Of a stretch of DNA of 64,000 bases, positions 44,235 through 52,896 are shown in pieces. Made by a program: the position numbers and the translations under genes. How positions within the stretch are numbered: position 1 is the first letter of the stretch; each line of letters opens with the position of its first letter. The stretch is taken from positions 62,001 to 126,000 of the forward strand of contig CACYRS010000001.1 of assembly GCA_902776935.1 (NCBI GenBank), given 5' to 3'. Source of the DNA: an uncultured Prevotellaceae bacterium (GTDB taxonomy: Bacteria; Bacteroidota; Bacteroidia; Bacteroidales; Bacteroidaceae). The notes beneath the pieces are model-generated. The model ran no database searches and was not told the origin of the DNA. It was given only the letters and a program-made list of their open reading frames with translations.

Positions 44235-44660
44235 TTACATGGCAAAGAAGCCGAAGAAATACATGACGGCGGCCTGGCGCTTGCTTGACATGTTTTCTAC
44301 CCGACCGATGATGGAACCGCTCTTACGGATATCGCCGTTGTTCTCAATCTTGCCTACGATGCTGCCATTGATGCGCACATCACCATTACTCTCTACCTTG
44401 CCGATGATAGAGCCACGCTTACGGATATCACCGTTGTTCTCAATCTTACCCTCGATGGAACCATTTACACGGATGTCGCCATTCGACTCAAAACGGCCTT
44501 TTATAGAACCATTGATACGTACATCGCCATTGGCTTCAATCTTACCTACTACAGAGCCTCCCAAACGGAGAGTCTGAACATTTCCTGCGTTTGAATTAAC
44601 GCATACGCCCAACAGCAGCATCACTGCCACCAGCCTCAACATGTTTTTAATTCGCTTCAT
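44235..44660 (-). CDS. Secreted 16-residue-repeat protein (bactofilin-like solenoid)
   Basis: 141 residues: signal peptide (LLLGVCVNSNAG), then five repeats of about 16 residues with pattern NGDIRxNGSIxGKxE (first VRINGSIKGRFES, second IRVNGSIEGKIEN), and a hydrophobic C-terminal tail (AVMYFFGFFAM). The DNA repeats with period 48. Alternating hydrophobic and polar positions with Gly turns suggest a beta-helix or bactofilin-like strand ladder, placed in the envelope here by the signal peptide. I do not recognise a named family. It lies 24 bases after the GH31 gene, same strand. Confidence 0.75.
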   Translation of the reverse strand: MKRIKNMLRLVAVMLLLGVCVNSNAGNVQTLRLGGSVVGKIEANGDVRINGSIKGRFESNGDIRVNGSIEGKIENNGDIRKRGSIIGKVESNGDVRINGSIVGKIENNGDIRKSGSIIGRVENMSSKRQAAVMYFFGFFAM

Positions 44661-44684
44661 AATCTTAATGGTTTAATTGTTATA

Positions 44685-47036
44685 CTATAGGTTTACTGAT
44701 TTCGAAGTTCCGTCATAATCAACTGTTGAAGTTGTGCCATCAGGCAGCACGATGGTAAACTGGCGAGTTTTGAGCATGCCAGGATACTCACCCTTGCGAT
44801 TGCCGATAGCGAGAGTGCGGGTCTTATTGTTCCAATGGAAAGTGATAGTGGCATAGATGTCCTTCTCGTAGTTGTATCCATCGCCCTCGTCCTCATAGAG
44901 AGTGAAGTCACCGTCGGCACCAGGATAGACGCGCAGTTCGAGGTTGTCCCACGCCTTCTCGCCTATATACTGCATCTCAGGACCCAGAGGTAGGATAGAA
45001 CCGGCACGAATGAACATCGGCACACGGTCGAAGGATGTCTCGAGGGTTACGTTCTGTCCGCCCTTATATGTCTTGTTAGTCCAGAAGTCATACCACAGCG
45101 CACCCTTAGGCAGATACTTTGTGGCGATTTTTGTGGCTGTCCAATCACTATTCACTATTCTCTTTTCACTATTCACTTCTTTCCTGTCCCAACCTGTCAT
45201 CGCGTCTTCTTTGACAATCTTCTCCTCAGTATACTGTGGATCAACGATAGGTGCTGCGAGGATGCTGCGTCCGAACATAAACTCATCGGTGGTGTTCCAA
45301 ACCTTCTTATCAGCTGCAAAGTCGCTGAAGAGAGGACGCAGGTAACTTCCATTGGCAGAAGTAACCTCCCAGGCGGTACTATATAAATAAGGTATAAGAC
45401 GATAACGCAGACGAATCATCTTCTCGATGGCATCATAGACGGGCTCGCCCTTCTTGCCAAACTGCCATATCTCACGAGGAGCGTCGGCACCATGACTGCG
45501 GAAGACAGGACAGAACAGTCCATACTGCATCCATCGTACATAAAGCTCCTGGAACTGAGGGTTCTGAGGAGCAGAGCCAGGGCCGCGGGTGTTATACGAA
45601 CCACAGAAGAAACCACCGATATCGGTATTGAAGTTAGGATTGCCTGTGAGTGAGAAACTCAGGCCCGCAGGTATCTGTTTGCGAAGCATATCCCACGATG
45701 AAGCCACATCGCCGCTCCACATGTTTGAGCCATAATGCTGCTGACCAGCAAAGCTGCTTCGGGTCATGATAAAGACTCTTTTAGAGGTGAGAGGTGAGGA
45801 GTGAGAGGTGAGAGAGTAGTCTCTGCGCTGAGCTTGGTAGATGCCACGAACGGTCTCTAAGGGGAAGGCATTACGCTGTGAGCGCCAAGTGCCACCATAT
45901 ACCTTATGATCATAGTCGCTCTCACGGGGATTAAAGAAATCGGGGTCGGTAGAGTCCATCCACCAGGCATCAGTGCCGTAGTCGTAGAGACGCTTAAGAT
46001 GTTTCCAGTAGATGTCACGAGCCACAGGACTGAAGGCATCATAGACCTTTACACCTGACGGGTAATCCATACGTGGAGGCCAGATATGCGACAGTCCGCT
46101 CTGTGGCCACGTCTCGATAGGCAGAAGAAGACCTTTCTCGTTGAGCTCGCGGAACTGCTGGGTCTGAGGACCGAAACTCGCCCAGATAGATATCATGAAA
46201 TGTGCGTGCTTGGCGTGTACATTCTTTATCATCTGAGGTCCTTTGACAAATTCCTCTGACAGAAAGTCCATAGCGTTCCACAGGTAGTTTGGTCCCCAGT
46301 ACTGCCAGTCCTGGATAATACCATCGAGGGGCACCTGAAGCTCACGATGCTTATCCACGATGCTCTCCGTTTCGGCAGCTGACTTATAACGCTCCTTAGA
46401 CTGCCAGAAACCATAGGTCCATAGTGGGAACATCGGCACATCGCCAGAGAGATGACGCATCTGGGCTATCACCCCGTCGGCAGAGCCACCATACATAAAG
46501 TAGTAGTCGATACCTTTGCCTGCCTCAGCGGTGAACGACATTCCGTTGGCATTATCCTCGAAGAGCGTGGGTGAATAGTTCTCCCAATAGATGCCCCAGC
46601 CCTTGATTGACTGGAGTACACTCTGGAAGTCCTCGAGGTTTGACTGTTCCATACGTTTCGTCTCGCCACGACGGTTCATCTTTCCGTTCTGGATGGTGCC
46701 AAGACCATAGATAGCCTCATCCTTGTCGAGGGTGAAAGTCTGACTAACCTTACTTATGTCACAGCTCTTCTCTCTGAGCAGGACCTTTCCCTTAGAGGTG
46801 AGGAAGGTAAGATTGCCCTTGCCATCCTGCTTAACGATGAGCTCGCTGCTCGTCCAGGTGTTGCCTTTCTGGGTTACAGCCACTTGTTCAGGCTTAGCTG
46901 TAATAACCAGAGTCTTTGTTGGTTGGCCCTTTACGATATGGACGATACTCGGTGTGAAGAACTCCACCTTCACATCCTGAGCGAATCCGGCTATCGAGGC
47001 CAGAAGTGATAAGATGATAATATTAGCTCTTTTCAT
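44685..47036 (-). CDS. Secreted GH31 alpha-glycosidase (xylosidase/glucosidase type) with two repeat insertions
   Basis: 783 residues, signal peptide ending near AGFAQ. The N-terminal beta domain and TIM barrel are recognised from IYGLGTIQNGKMNRRG, PLWTYGFWQSKERY, WWMDSTDPDF with the nucleophile (about residue 360), MTRSSFAGQQHYG, NMWSGDVASSW with the acid/base, and GNPNFNTDIGGFF; the C-terminal part has YLPKGALWYDFW. Residues near 406-417 (SLTSHSSPLTS) and 619-631 (NSEKRIVNS) come from short DNA repeats and are absent from the family pattern at these places. I start at the ATG at 47036 (MKRANIII), which follows the promoter box at 47060-47067. The flanking 16-residue-repeat gene follows downstream. 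Confidence 0.9.
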   Translation of the reverse strand: MKRANIIILSLLASIAGFAQDVKVEFFTPSIVHIVKGQPTKTLVITAKPEQVAVTQKGNTWTSSELIVKQDGKGNLTFLTSKGKVLLREKSCDISKVSQTFTLDKDEAIYGLGTIQNGKMNRRGETKRMEQSNLEDFQSVLQSIKGWGIYWENYSPTLFEDNANGMSFTAEAGKGIDYYFMYGGSADGVIAQMRHLSGDVPMFPLWTYGFWQSKERYKSAAETESIVDKHRELQVPLDGIIQDWQYWGPNYLWNAMDFLSEEFVKGPQMIKNVHAKHAHFMISIWASFGPQTQQFRELNEKGLLLPIETWPQSGLSHIWPPRMDYPSGVKVYDAFSPVARDIYWKHLKRLYDYGTDAWWMDSTDPDFFNPRESDYDHKVYGGTWRSQRNAFPLETVRGIYQAQRRDYSLTSHSSPLTSKRVFIMTRSSFAGQQHYGSNMWSGDVASSWDMLRKQIPAGLSFSLTGNPNFNTDIGGFFCGSYNTRGPGSAPQNPQFQELYVRWMQYGLFCPVFRSHGADAPREIWQFGKKGEPVYDAIEKMIRLRYRLIPYLYSTAWEVTSANGSYLRPLFSDFAADKKVWNTTDEFMFGRSILAAPIVDPQYTEEKIVKEDAMTGWDRKEVNSEKRIVNSDWTATKIATKYLPKGALWYDFWTNKTYKGGQNVTLETSFDRVPMFIRAGSILPLGPEMQYIGEKAWDNLELRVYPGADGDFTLYEDEGDGYNYEKDIYATITFHWNNKTRTLAIGNRKGEYPGMLKTRQFTIVLPDGTTSTVDYDGTSKSVNL
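45143..45178. repeat. AATAGTGAA-type repeat inside GH31 gene
   Basis: On the coding strand three copies of AGTGAATAGTGA-like units, read as VNSEKRIVNS. The same kind of run (AGTGAAGAATGA) stands at the starts of btuB (24163-24184) and cobQ (62524-62550). Confidence 0.65.
45785..45818. repeat. GAGAGGTGAG repeat inside GH31 gene
   Basis: Three units of GAGAGGTGAG/GGAGTGAGAG. On the coding strand it reads SLTSHSSPLTS. The same unit occurs at 50735-50766 (cobK) and 61850-61880 (cobJ). Confidence 0.75.
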
Positions 47037-47059
47037 TTTAATTGTTGGTTTATCGACTG

Positions 47060-47148
47060 CAAAGATACGACAAATCGGAGAAACTTCCAAATGTTTGGTG
47101 CTTTTTTGATTCTTCTTTTGGATTATTCGGAGGAAAGTGTTACCTTTG
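47060..47148. promoter_or_regulatory. Divergent promoters, GH31 operon and second btuF-like gene
   Basis: TATCTTTG on the minus strand (47060-47067); TACCTTTG on the plus strand (47141-47148) with a TTTTG at 47116-47120 as -33 element about 20 bases upstream. No riboswitch elements lie between box and start at 47173. Confidence 0.65.
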
Positions 47149-47172
47149 TGGCAAATTATTGAATGTCAGGAT

Positions 47173-48291
47173 ATGAAGAAGTTTTTTTTGCTGTCATTTG
47201 TTGCTCTCCTAATCATTGGCTGTGGAGGAAAGGCGGGCAAGAGTGCCGGGAATAACGGAGAGAACGTATCTGATGATGTCTCAGCAGAGATATCTGCGCC
47301 TAAGTATGCCACTGGCTATGAGGTAAGGGACAGTGCGAATATGCGACTTGTAGATGTTGGCAAGCATTATAAGTTTGCCCTTGTGGCATCAGATGAGGTC
47401 GAAGTGCCAGAAGGATATACGAAGATAAGAGTGCCCATCAAGAGTACCATCTGCATGACGATGCTCCAACTCTCCAACTTCACCGCCCTCGATGCCCACG
47501 ACGTGGTGAAAGGCCTTACTGGTACTAAAAATCTCTTCAACAAGGATATTCTCGCAAGGGTGAAGGACGGGCGTATCGTGAAGATCGGTATGGAGGGAAA
47601 TTTCGATACGGAGATGGTGCTTGCCGCCAATCCTGACATTATCTTTATCTCACCATCGAAGCGTGGCGGCTATGATGCTATCAAGGAGACGGGGATAACG
47701 TTGGTGCCACATCTCGGCTATCAGGAACTCGACCCGTTGGGACAGGCTGAATGGGTGAAGTTCGTGGGGATGTTTATCGGCAAGGAGAAAGAGGCCAAGG
47801 AGGTGTTTGAAGGCATCGAGACCCGTTATCTGGAGCTGAAGGCCAAGGCTGGGAAGGCTGAGACGCGTCCTACTGTTACGAGCGGTGAGATGCACTATGG
47901 CACCTGGCATGCAGTAGGAGGAAAGAACTACCTGGCACAGATATTCCGTGATGCAGGAGCAGAATATGTCATCAAAGACGAGGAGACAGGAGGCGAAAAC
48001 CTGGAGTTTGAAAAGATGTACGCCCTCGCTGCCAATGCCGACTATTGGAGGATTCTGAACAGTTATCCCGATGAGTTCTCGTATGAGGCGCTGAAAGCCT
48101 CTGAGCCTCGCAATGAGCTCTTTAAGGCATACAAGGATAAGAATGTGATCTACTGTAACATGAAGAAACAGGCATACTATGAGATGTCACCTGTGGAGCC
48201 CGATGTACTGTTGAAGGACTTTGTAGCTATCTTTCATCCTGAATTAATAGAGAAAGATTATCAGCCTAAATACTATCGCTTATTGAAATGA
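47173..48291 (+). CDS. Second BtuF/FecB-like substrate-binding lipoprotein
   Basis: 372-residue periplasmic lipoprotein, lipobox IIGC (Cys17). PDIIFISPSKRGGYDAIKE, LGYQELDPLGQAEWVKF and the C-terminal ELIEKDYQPKYYRLLK match the protein at 29331-30449 in layout, so the two are paralogues. It overlaps the permease start by four bases. Substrate may be a cobamide or a metal chelate; the absence of a riboswitch in front differs from the first copy and could mean iron-chelate uptake instead. Confidence 0.85.
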   Translation: MKKFFLLSFVALLIIGCGGKAGKSAGNNGENVSDDVSAEISAPKYATGYEVRDSANMRLVDVGKHYKFALVASDEVEVPEGYTKIRVPIKSTICMTMLQLSNFTALDAHDVVKGLTGTKNLFNKDILARVKDGRIVKIGMEGNFDTEMVLAANPDIIFISPSKRGGYDAIKETGITLVPHLGYQELDPLGQAEWVKFVGMFIGKEKEAKEVFEGIETRYLELKAKAGKAETRPTVTSGEMHYGTWHAVGGKNYLAQIFRDAGAEYVIKDEETGGENLEFEKMYALAANADYWRILNSYPDEFSYEALKASEPRNELFKAYKDKNVIYCNMKKQAYYEMSPVEPDVLLKDFVAIFHPELIEKDYQPKYYRLLK

Positions 48292-49319
48292 GACATACCT
48301 GGCCGATGATATTGGTGATGATTGTTGCGATAGTTGTTTTGGCTATCGTCAATCTGCTTATCGGCTCTGTCAGGATACCTATGGGGGACGTGTGTAATAT
48401 CCTTATCGGCAATGGTGACAATGAGATATGGCAGAACATCATCTGGAAGTCTCGTCTGCCTCAGGCTCTTACGGCTATCGTAGCAGGAGCAGGACTTGCC
48501 GTCAGTGGACTACAGATGCAGACGGTTTTCCGCAATCCGCTGGCAGGTCCCTCAGTACTTGGTATCTCCAATGGCTCGGCACTTGGAGTGGCGTTTGTGG
48601 TGCTGCTGTCAGGTAAGATAGGAGGTGTGGCTCTTAGTCGTCTAGGGTATCTTGGTGATGCAGCCATGTCGGTTGCTGCCATCGTGGGAGCTCTCGCGGT
48701 GATGATACTGATAGTATGGATATCACAGAAGGTGAAGGGCAACGTCACATTATTAATAATAGGTGTGATGATAGGATACCTGGCAAATGCTATCATCGGA
48801 GTACTTAAGTTCCTGTCGCCAGAAGAGGATGTAAAGGCATTCGTGGTGTGGGGACTGGGATCATTCTCGAGGGTTTCAGGCGATGAGATGGTATTGTTTG
48901 TGGTGCTGATGTGTGTATTGCTGCCTCTGAGTTGTCTGTTGGTCAAATCGATGAACCTGTTGCTTCTTGGCGACAGATATGCTTCTAATCTCGGACTGAA
49001 TATCAGTAGAGCCCGACTTTTAGTGATTTTGTCTTCAGGAGTACTCGTGGCTATCGTTACTGCCTATTGTGGACCGATTATGTTTATAGGTCTCGCAGTG
49101 CCTCATCTTGCGAGAGCAATCTTCAGGACCTCAGACCACAGGATACTTATGCCTGCTACTATGCTTTGTGGAGCGGCATTGGCATTGGTATGTAATCTTA
49201 TCGCCCGTATGCCCGGATTCGAAGGCGCATTGCCAGTGAACAGTGTGACTGCATTGGTTGGAGCTCCCGTCATCGCAGCAGTGCTCTTTGGTCGAAGGAA
49301 GAACGAGATAGGAGAATAA
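48288..49319 (+). CDS. Second FecCD/BtuC-type ABC permease
   Basis: 343 residues, about ten membrane helices. LPQALTAIVAGAGLAVSGLQM, FRNPLAGPSVLGISNGSALG and LLLLGDRYASNLGL are the family motifs, nearly the same as in the gene at 33339. Translationally coupled to the binding protein by a four-base overlap. Again no ATPase follows; the next gene is the convergent cobK-cbiD, 12 bases away. Confidence 0.88.
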   Translation: MRHTWPMILVMIVAIVVLAIVNLLIGSVRIPMGDVCNILIGNGDNEIWQNIIWKSRLPQALTAIVAGAGLAVSGLQMQTVFRNPLAGPSVLGISNGSALGVAFVVLLSGKIGGVALSRLGYLGDAAMSVAAIVGALAVMILIVWISQKVKGNVTLLIIGVMIGYLANAIIGVLKFLSPEEDVKAFVVWGLGSFSRVSGDEMVLFVVLMCVLLPLSCLLVKSMNLLLLGDRYASNLGLNISRARLLVILSSGVLVAIVTAYCGPIMFIGLAVPHLARAIFRTSDHRILMPATMLCGAALALVCNLIARMPGFEGALPVNSVTALVGAPVIAAVLFGRRKNEIGE

Positions 49320-49330
49320 TCAACCAGAGT

Positions 49331-51103
49331 TTATTCGTAGATATTACCCTCATCATCTATCAACAGAATGGTGAGTTCACCATTAGGCAACAAAGGATTG
49401 CAATGCTCTGCACAATGGCTGATGATGGTATCGGCAAAAGACTGTAGTCTGTCTTGTGGCAGCCGCTCCCATATCTCACGTGCAAGGGTTATTTCACTGA
49501 TGTCGAGATTACAATCCGACTCTTTAAGGAGCCGCGTTATGAAGGTCTTGTCCATCGTGGCCTTACGACTATGAGTGTCGAGATGACCTTGGGCAAGTTT
49601 TACGGCCTTGCCAAGCATCACCCCAAGGGTGACTTTGCTGATGCTTAGTTCATTGGCTATCTTCAGCGTCTCACCAATATAATTGCCATATTCCACAAAA
49701 GCCTGTTGGGGAAGGTCAGGGTATAAGGCTTTCACGAAACGCTCACTCTTACCACCACTGTTTATCACCACACGCTCAGAACCAGAGGCTTTTGCTACAG
49801 TCATACATTTGCGGATACTGTCGATAAATGCCTCCTCAGAAAAAGGTTTGACGATGCCTGACACACCAATGATGCTTATTCCTCCCTCGATACCAAGACG
49901 GGGATTGAAGGTACGGCGAGCGATTTCTGCGCCTTGAGGGACAAATATGGTTACGGCCAATGGCTGACGATCATCCATGACCGCCTCAATATTGTTGATG
50001 ATCATCTCACGAGGCACTTTGTTGATAGCAGGTTCACCTGGTGGATAGTCGAAGCCGGGAAGTGTAAAGGTTCCGACACCCTCACCGCCTTCAATAGCAA
50101 TCCATTCATGTTGTACAAACTTGAGGGTTGGCTCTACAAAAGCACCAATCATCAATCCATCAGTCACATCGGGATCATCGCCAGCCTCCTTGATGCAATA
50201 AGTATAATAATCGCCATAGCCAACGGGGACATATATCGTCTCGCCATTGGGAAGTATCACGGGTACCTCATCTGGCGTCTCACCTTTTATAAGCCTCAAC
50301 GTTGCAGCTATCGCTGCTGCTGTAGCACATGTGCCAGTTGTCAGTCCGCTATGAAGAGCATAAAACTCTGGTAACAATTTCTCCACCGCCCTCCTTAGAC
50401 CATGCGGACCATTACAAACTACACAAAAAGAACCGTCCCCGTTGTGTAATTTCGGGCGTTTGAGAGCAAAAATGCGCATACCCTTGGCACGGGCCGCAGC
50501 CACCTTCTCAACGAATCCTCCGCTAATACCACTCTCTTTTAGCAAGATGGCATCGGCATCTACATCGATGGTATTCCCATCCTCATAAAAACAGAGTTGG
50601 TCATCTGTGACTCCCTGCGCCTTTGCAAGTGATATCGACGACTCGCGAGGAAGAATACGATAATAGATCTTTATGCCCTTAGACTCCAAAGGTTTCAGCA
50701 TGCTGATGCTCTGGACACCAGTCGTTGCAAGTAAAGAGGTGAAAGGTAAGAGGTGAGAGGTGAGAGAATTGTAGTCGTCAATCCACGTGATATCAGGATC
50801 TCTGGGGGGATAGATCCTGTCATAACGGACGATAGGAATCTGAGCCTCAGCAGCAACATCGATAATGGTCTGATGGAGTTGTTTGGCGAAAGGATGGGCA
50901 GCATCTACGATAAGACGGATATCGTGCTCCTGGCAGAATGCCAGCATCGCCTCGCTATCAAGGGCACCGTCGATACGTTGCCCATGATGCAAGGTGATGT
51001 CCTGCTCGCCTGTCTTAGTACTGTAATAGTAGTTTTTTCCTGCCTCTTCAAGCACCTCTGCCGCCTTACGACCTTCAGTCGTTCCTCCAAATACAAGTAT
51101 CAT
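49331..51103 (-). CDS. cobK-cbiD: Precorrin-6A reductase / cobalt-precorrin-5B C1-methyltransferase fusion
   Basis: 590 residues joining two steps of corrin-ring synthesis. Residues 1 to about 245 are CobK/CbiJ: MILVFGGTTEGRKAAEVL, LIVDAAHPFAKQLH, LLKESGISGGFVEKV. From about residue 250 the CbiD part starts: LHSGLTTGTCATAAA, EAGDDPDVTDG, NPRLGIEGGISIIGVSGI. An insert SLTSHLLPFTSLL at residues 112-123 of the CobK half is coded by a GAGAGGTGAG repeat and is not a family feature. It is the last gene of the four-gene operon from cbiA and overlaps the cbiG-cobM gene by four bases. Confidence 0.92.
   Translation of the reverse strand: MILVFGGTTEGRKAAEVLEEAGKNYYYSTKTGEQDITLHHGQRIDGALDSEAMLAFCQEHDIRLIVDAAHPFAKQLHQTIIDVAAEAQIPIVRYDRIYPPRDPDITWIDDYNSLTSHLLPFTSLLATTGVQSISMLKPLESKGIKIYYRILPRESSISLAKAQGVTDDQLCFYEDGNTIDVDADAILLKESGISGGFVEKVAAARAKGMRIFALKRPKLHNGDGSFCVVCNGPHGLRRAVEKLLPEFYALHSGLTTGTCATAAAIAATLRLIKGETPDEVPVILPNGETIYVPVGYGDYYTYCIKEAGDDPDVTDGLMIGAFVEPTLKFVQHEWIAIEGGEGVGTFTLPGFDYPPGEPAINKVPREMIINNIEAVMDDRQPLAVTIFVPQGAEIARRTFNPRLGIEGGISIIGVSGIVKPFSEEAFIDSIRKCMTVAKASGSERVVINSGGKSERFVKALYPDLPQQAFVEYGNYIGETLKIANELSISKVTLGVMLGKAVKLAQGHLDTHSRKATMDKTFITRLLKESDCNLDISEITLAREIWERLPQDRLQSFADTIISHCAEHCNPLLPNGELTILLIDDEGNIYE
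50735..50766. repeat. GAGAGGTGAG repeat inside cobK part
   Basis: Three to four imperfect units (AGAGGTGAAAGGTAAGAGGT, then GAGAGGTGAGAG). On the coding strand it reads SLTSHLLPFTS, same frame as the copy in GH31 at 45785-45818. Confidence 0.75.
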
Positions 51104-52896
51104 GATGCGTCGTCGCCTTTACGGAAAAGATGGGTGAAATGCTTTGAATAGAGTTCCGAGAGACCTTGGCGATTGTCGATAGAATCACCTACGACAAGCA
51201 TCGTGGTGAGGGTGAGATGGTTATCATGGACAATCTTGGCGAGGTCTTTGAGTTTGCCACGGTATATCTTCTGGTCAGGCCATGTGAGATGATAACAGGC
51301 AGCGACAGGAGTATCCTCAGGGTATTCCTGAAGGAGTTCGCGTTGTACATCATCAACGATAGCTGCTGAGAGGAAGATACACATCGTGCTCTGGCTGCGA
51401 GCCAATAGATGAAGTTGTTCTTTCTCCGGCATAGGAGTCCTACCCTCCCCTCGAGTCAGGATAATGGTCTGACAACGCTCAGGTATCGTAAACTGACTCT
51501 GTAACTCGGCCGCCGCAGCAAGGAAGGATGAGATACCTGGTGTGATGTGGTAGTGCATGTCATTGGCATCAAAGAATGCCATCTGTTCCTGGATGGCTCC
51601 AAAGATACAAGGATCGCCAGTGTGCAGGCGGACGATGTATTTACCTTCGTCATAGTACTGTTTCATCAACAGGCATTGCTCTTCAAGAGCCATATCAGCA
51701 GAAGAACGCACAACGGCACCCGGCTTATGGCATTCTGTCAAAGCCTTGGGGACCAGCGAACCAGCATATAAAATAAGGTCTGCCTTTTCGAGCATCTTTC
51801 GTCCACGGACAGACACCAAGTCAGGATCACCAGGACCAGCCCCCACAATCTCTATATGACCTTCTTTCTTACGAAGGTATTTATAGTCGATGGCAAGTGC
51901 TGCTGTCCAGTTCCTGCCTTTCACCTTTGGCACAATCAGTTTACCATTGTTGGCACCAAGGATGGCAGCAGCCTCACAGACAGAAGGCGTACCCACATGT
52001 TTCTGGACAGTCTTGCTGGGATTGGGTACTTCTACCTTAGCCAACTGCTCAGCGGTATAGAACACCAACTCTTCTCCTAACTCATCTTCAAGCATAATAC
52101 AGAATTCTTCATCCTGCTTAACATCGATGGTGCAATAGCGCTTGTAACAGGGCAATACCCCAATCTGAGTCATGGCCTCGTCTATCTCATCATAGATATC
52201 CTCGTAGTCATCAGGATGATGGGCGAGTCCGAAGCCTAAAGAGGCTATCATAGGAACGAAATGCAGCTCGAGCACACCATATGGCACACAGAGATTGTAA
52301 GGTGTCACCAGGATAACAAGCTTAAACTTTTGGGGGTCTACCTCTTCGAGGCTCTTGATAACAGTAACGTGCTCTGGGAGTGTCTTCTCCAGATAGTCAG
52401 TACCTTCATCGCAGACCTCCATCAACAGGGCTGTTGGCTGACGATTAACGAAAGCAAAGATACATTCATTCATGTCATCGTCGCTGGCAACAGCCCAGTT
52501 GAATCGCTCTGCAAAGGTATCCAGCGCCCATAGACCAGCATTGTCGCTCTGTGTGGTGATAACCTCATGGGCACCTATCATCGCTGCGATATCACGGGTA
52601 AGGTTGTTGGCGCCTCCAATATGTCCACTCAACACGGAAATGGCATTAAGACCCAAGCTATCGACACATACCACAGCCGGATCTTCATGTTTATCTTTAA
52701 TGGATGGGGCGATAGTGCGCACACAGATACCCATTGCTCCAATGAAGACAAAGGCATCGAAGTCTTTCCAACGCTTGCCGACATTAGTACGACTGATTAT
52801 CTCTGCCTCGTTCTTCTGGGCAAAAATCTTACTCAACAATAAACGGGCGATGTTCTTGCCTTCCTCACTGATTTGAATGATTGCTATCTTTTGCAT
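51100..52896 (-). CDS. cbiG-cobM: Cobalt-precorrin-5A hydrolase / precorrin-4 C11-methyltransferase fusion
   Basis: 598 residues. The CbiG half (1 to ~340) has FVFIGAMGICVRTIAP, LSGHIGGANNLTRDIA and a C-terminal LGANNGKLIVPK; it opens the lactone ring of cobalt-precorrin-5A. From about residue 347 CobM/CbiF begins: EIVGAGPGDPDLVSVRGRK, ADLILYAGSLV, RLHTGDPCIFGAIQEQM and TPGISSFLAAAA bind S-adenosylmethionine. The ATG at 52896 (MQKIAIIQIS) is preferred to one 26 codons upstream, as the extension SGTPSPSS is low-complexity and lies inside the preceding gene. Overlaps cbiET by 13 bases. Confidence 0.92.
   Translation of the reverse strand: MQKIAIIQISEEGKNIARLLLSKIFAQKNEAEIISRTNVGKRWKDFDAFVFIGAMGICVRTIAPSIKDKHEDPAVVCVDSLGLNAISVLSGHIGGANNLTRDIAAMIGAHEVITTQSDNAGLWALDTFAERFNWAVASDDDMNECIFAFVNRQPTALLMEVCDEGTDYLEKTLPEHVTVIKSLEEVDPQKFKLVILVTPYNLCVPYGVLELHFVPMIASLGFGLAHHPDDYEDIYDEIDEAMTQIGVLPCYKRYCTIDVKQDEEFCIMLEDELGEELVFYTAEQLAKVEVPNPSKTVQKHVGTPSVCEAAAILGANNGKLIVPKVKGRNWTAALAIDYKYLRKKEGHIEIVGAGPGDPDLVSVRGRKMLEKADLILYAGSLVPKALTECHKPGAVVRSSADMALEEQCLLMKQYYDEGKYIVRLHTGDPCIFGAIQEQMAFFDANDMHYHITPGISSFLAAAAELQSQFTIPERCQTIILTRGEGRTPMPEKEQLHLLARSQSTMCIFLSAAIVDDVQRELLQEYPEDTPVAACYHLTWPDQKIYRGKLKDLAKIVHDNHLTLTTMLVVGDSIDNRQGLSELYSKHFTHLFRKGDDAS

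Noticed and set aside
44300..44560. 48-base periodic DNA as non-coding tandem repeat
   Set aside because: The period equals 16 codons and the frame is open with signal peptide, so it is a repeat protein gene.
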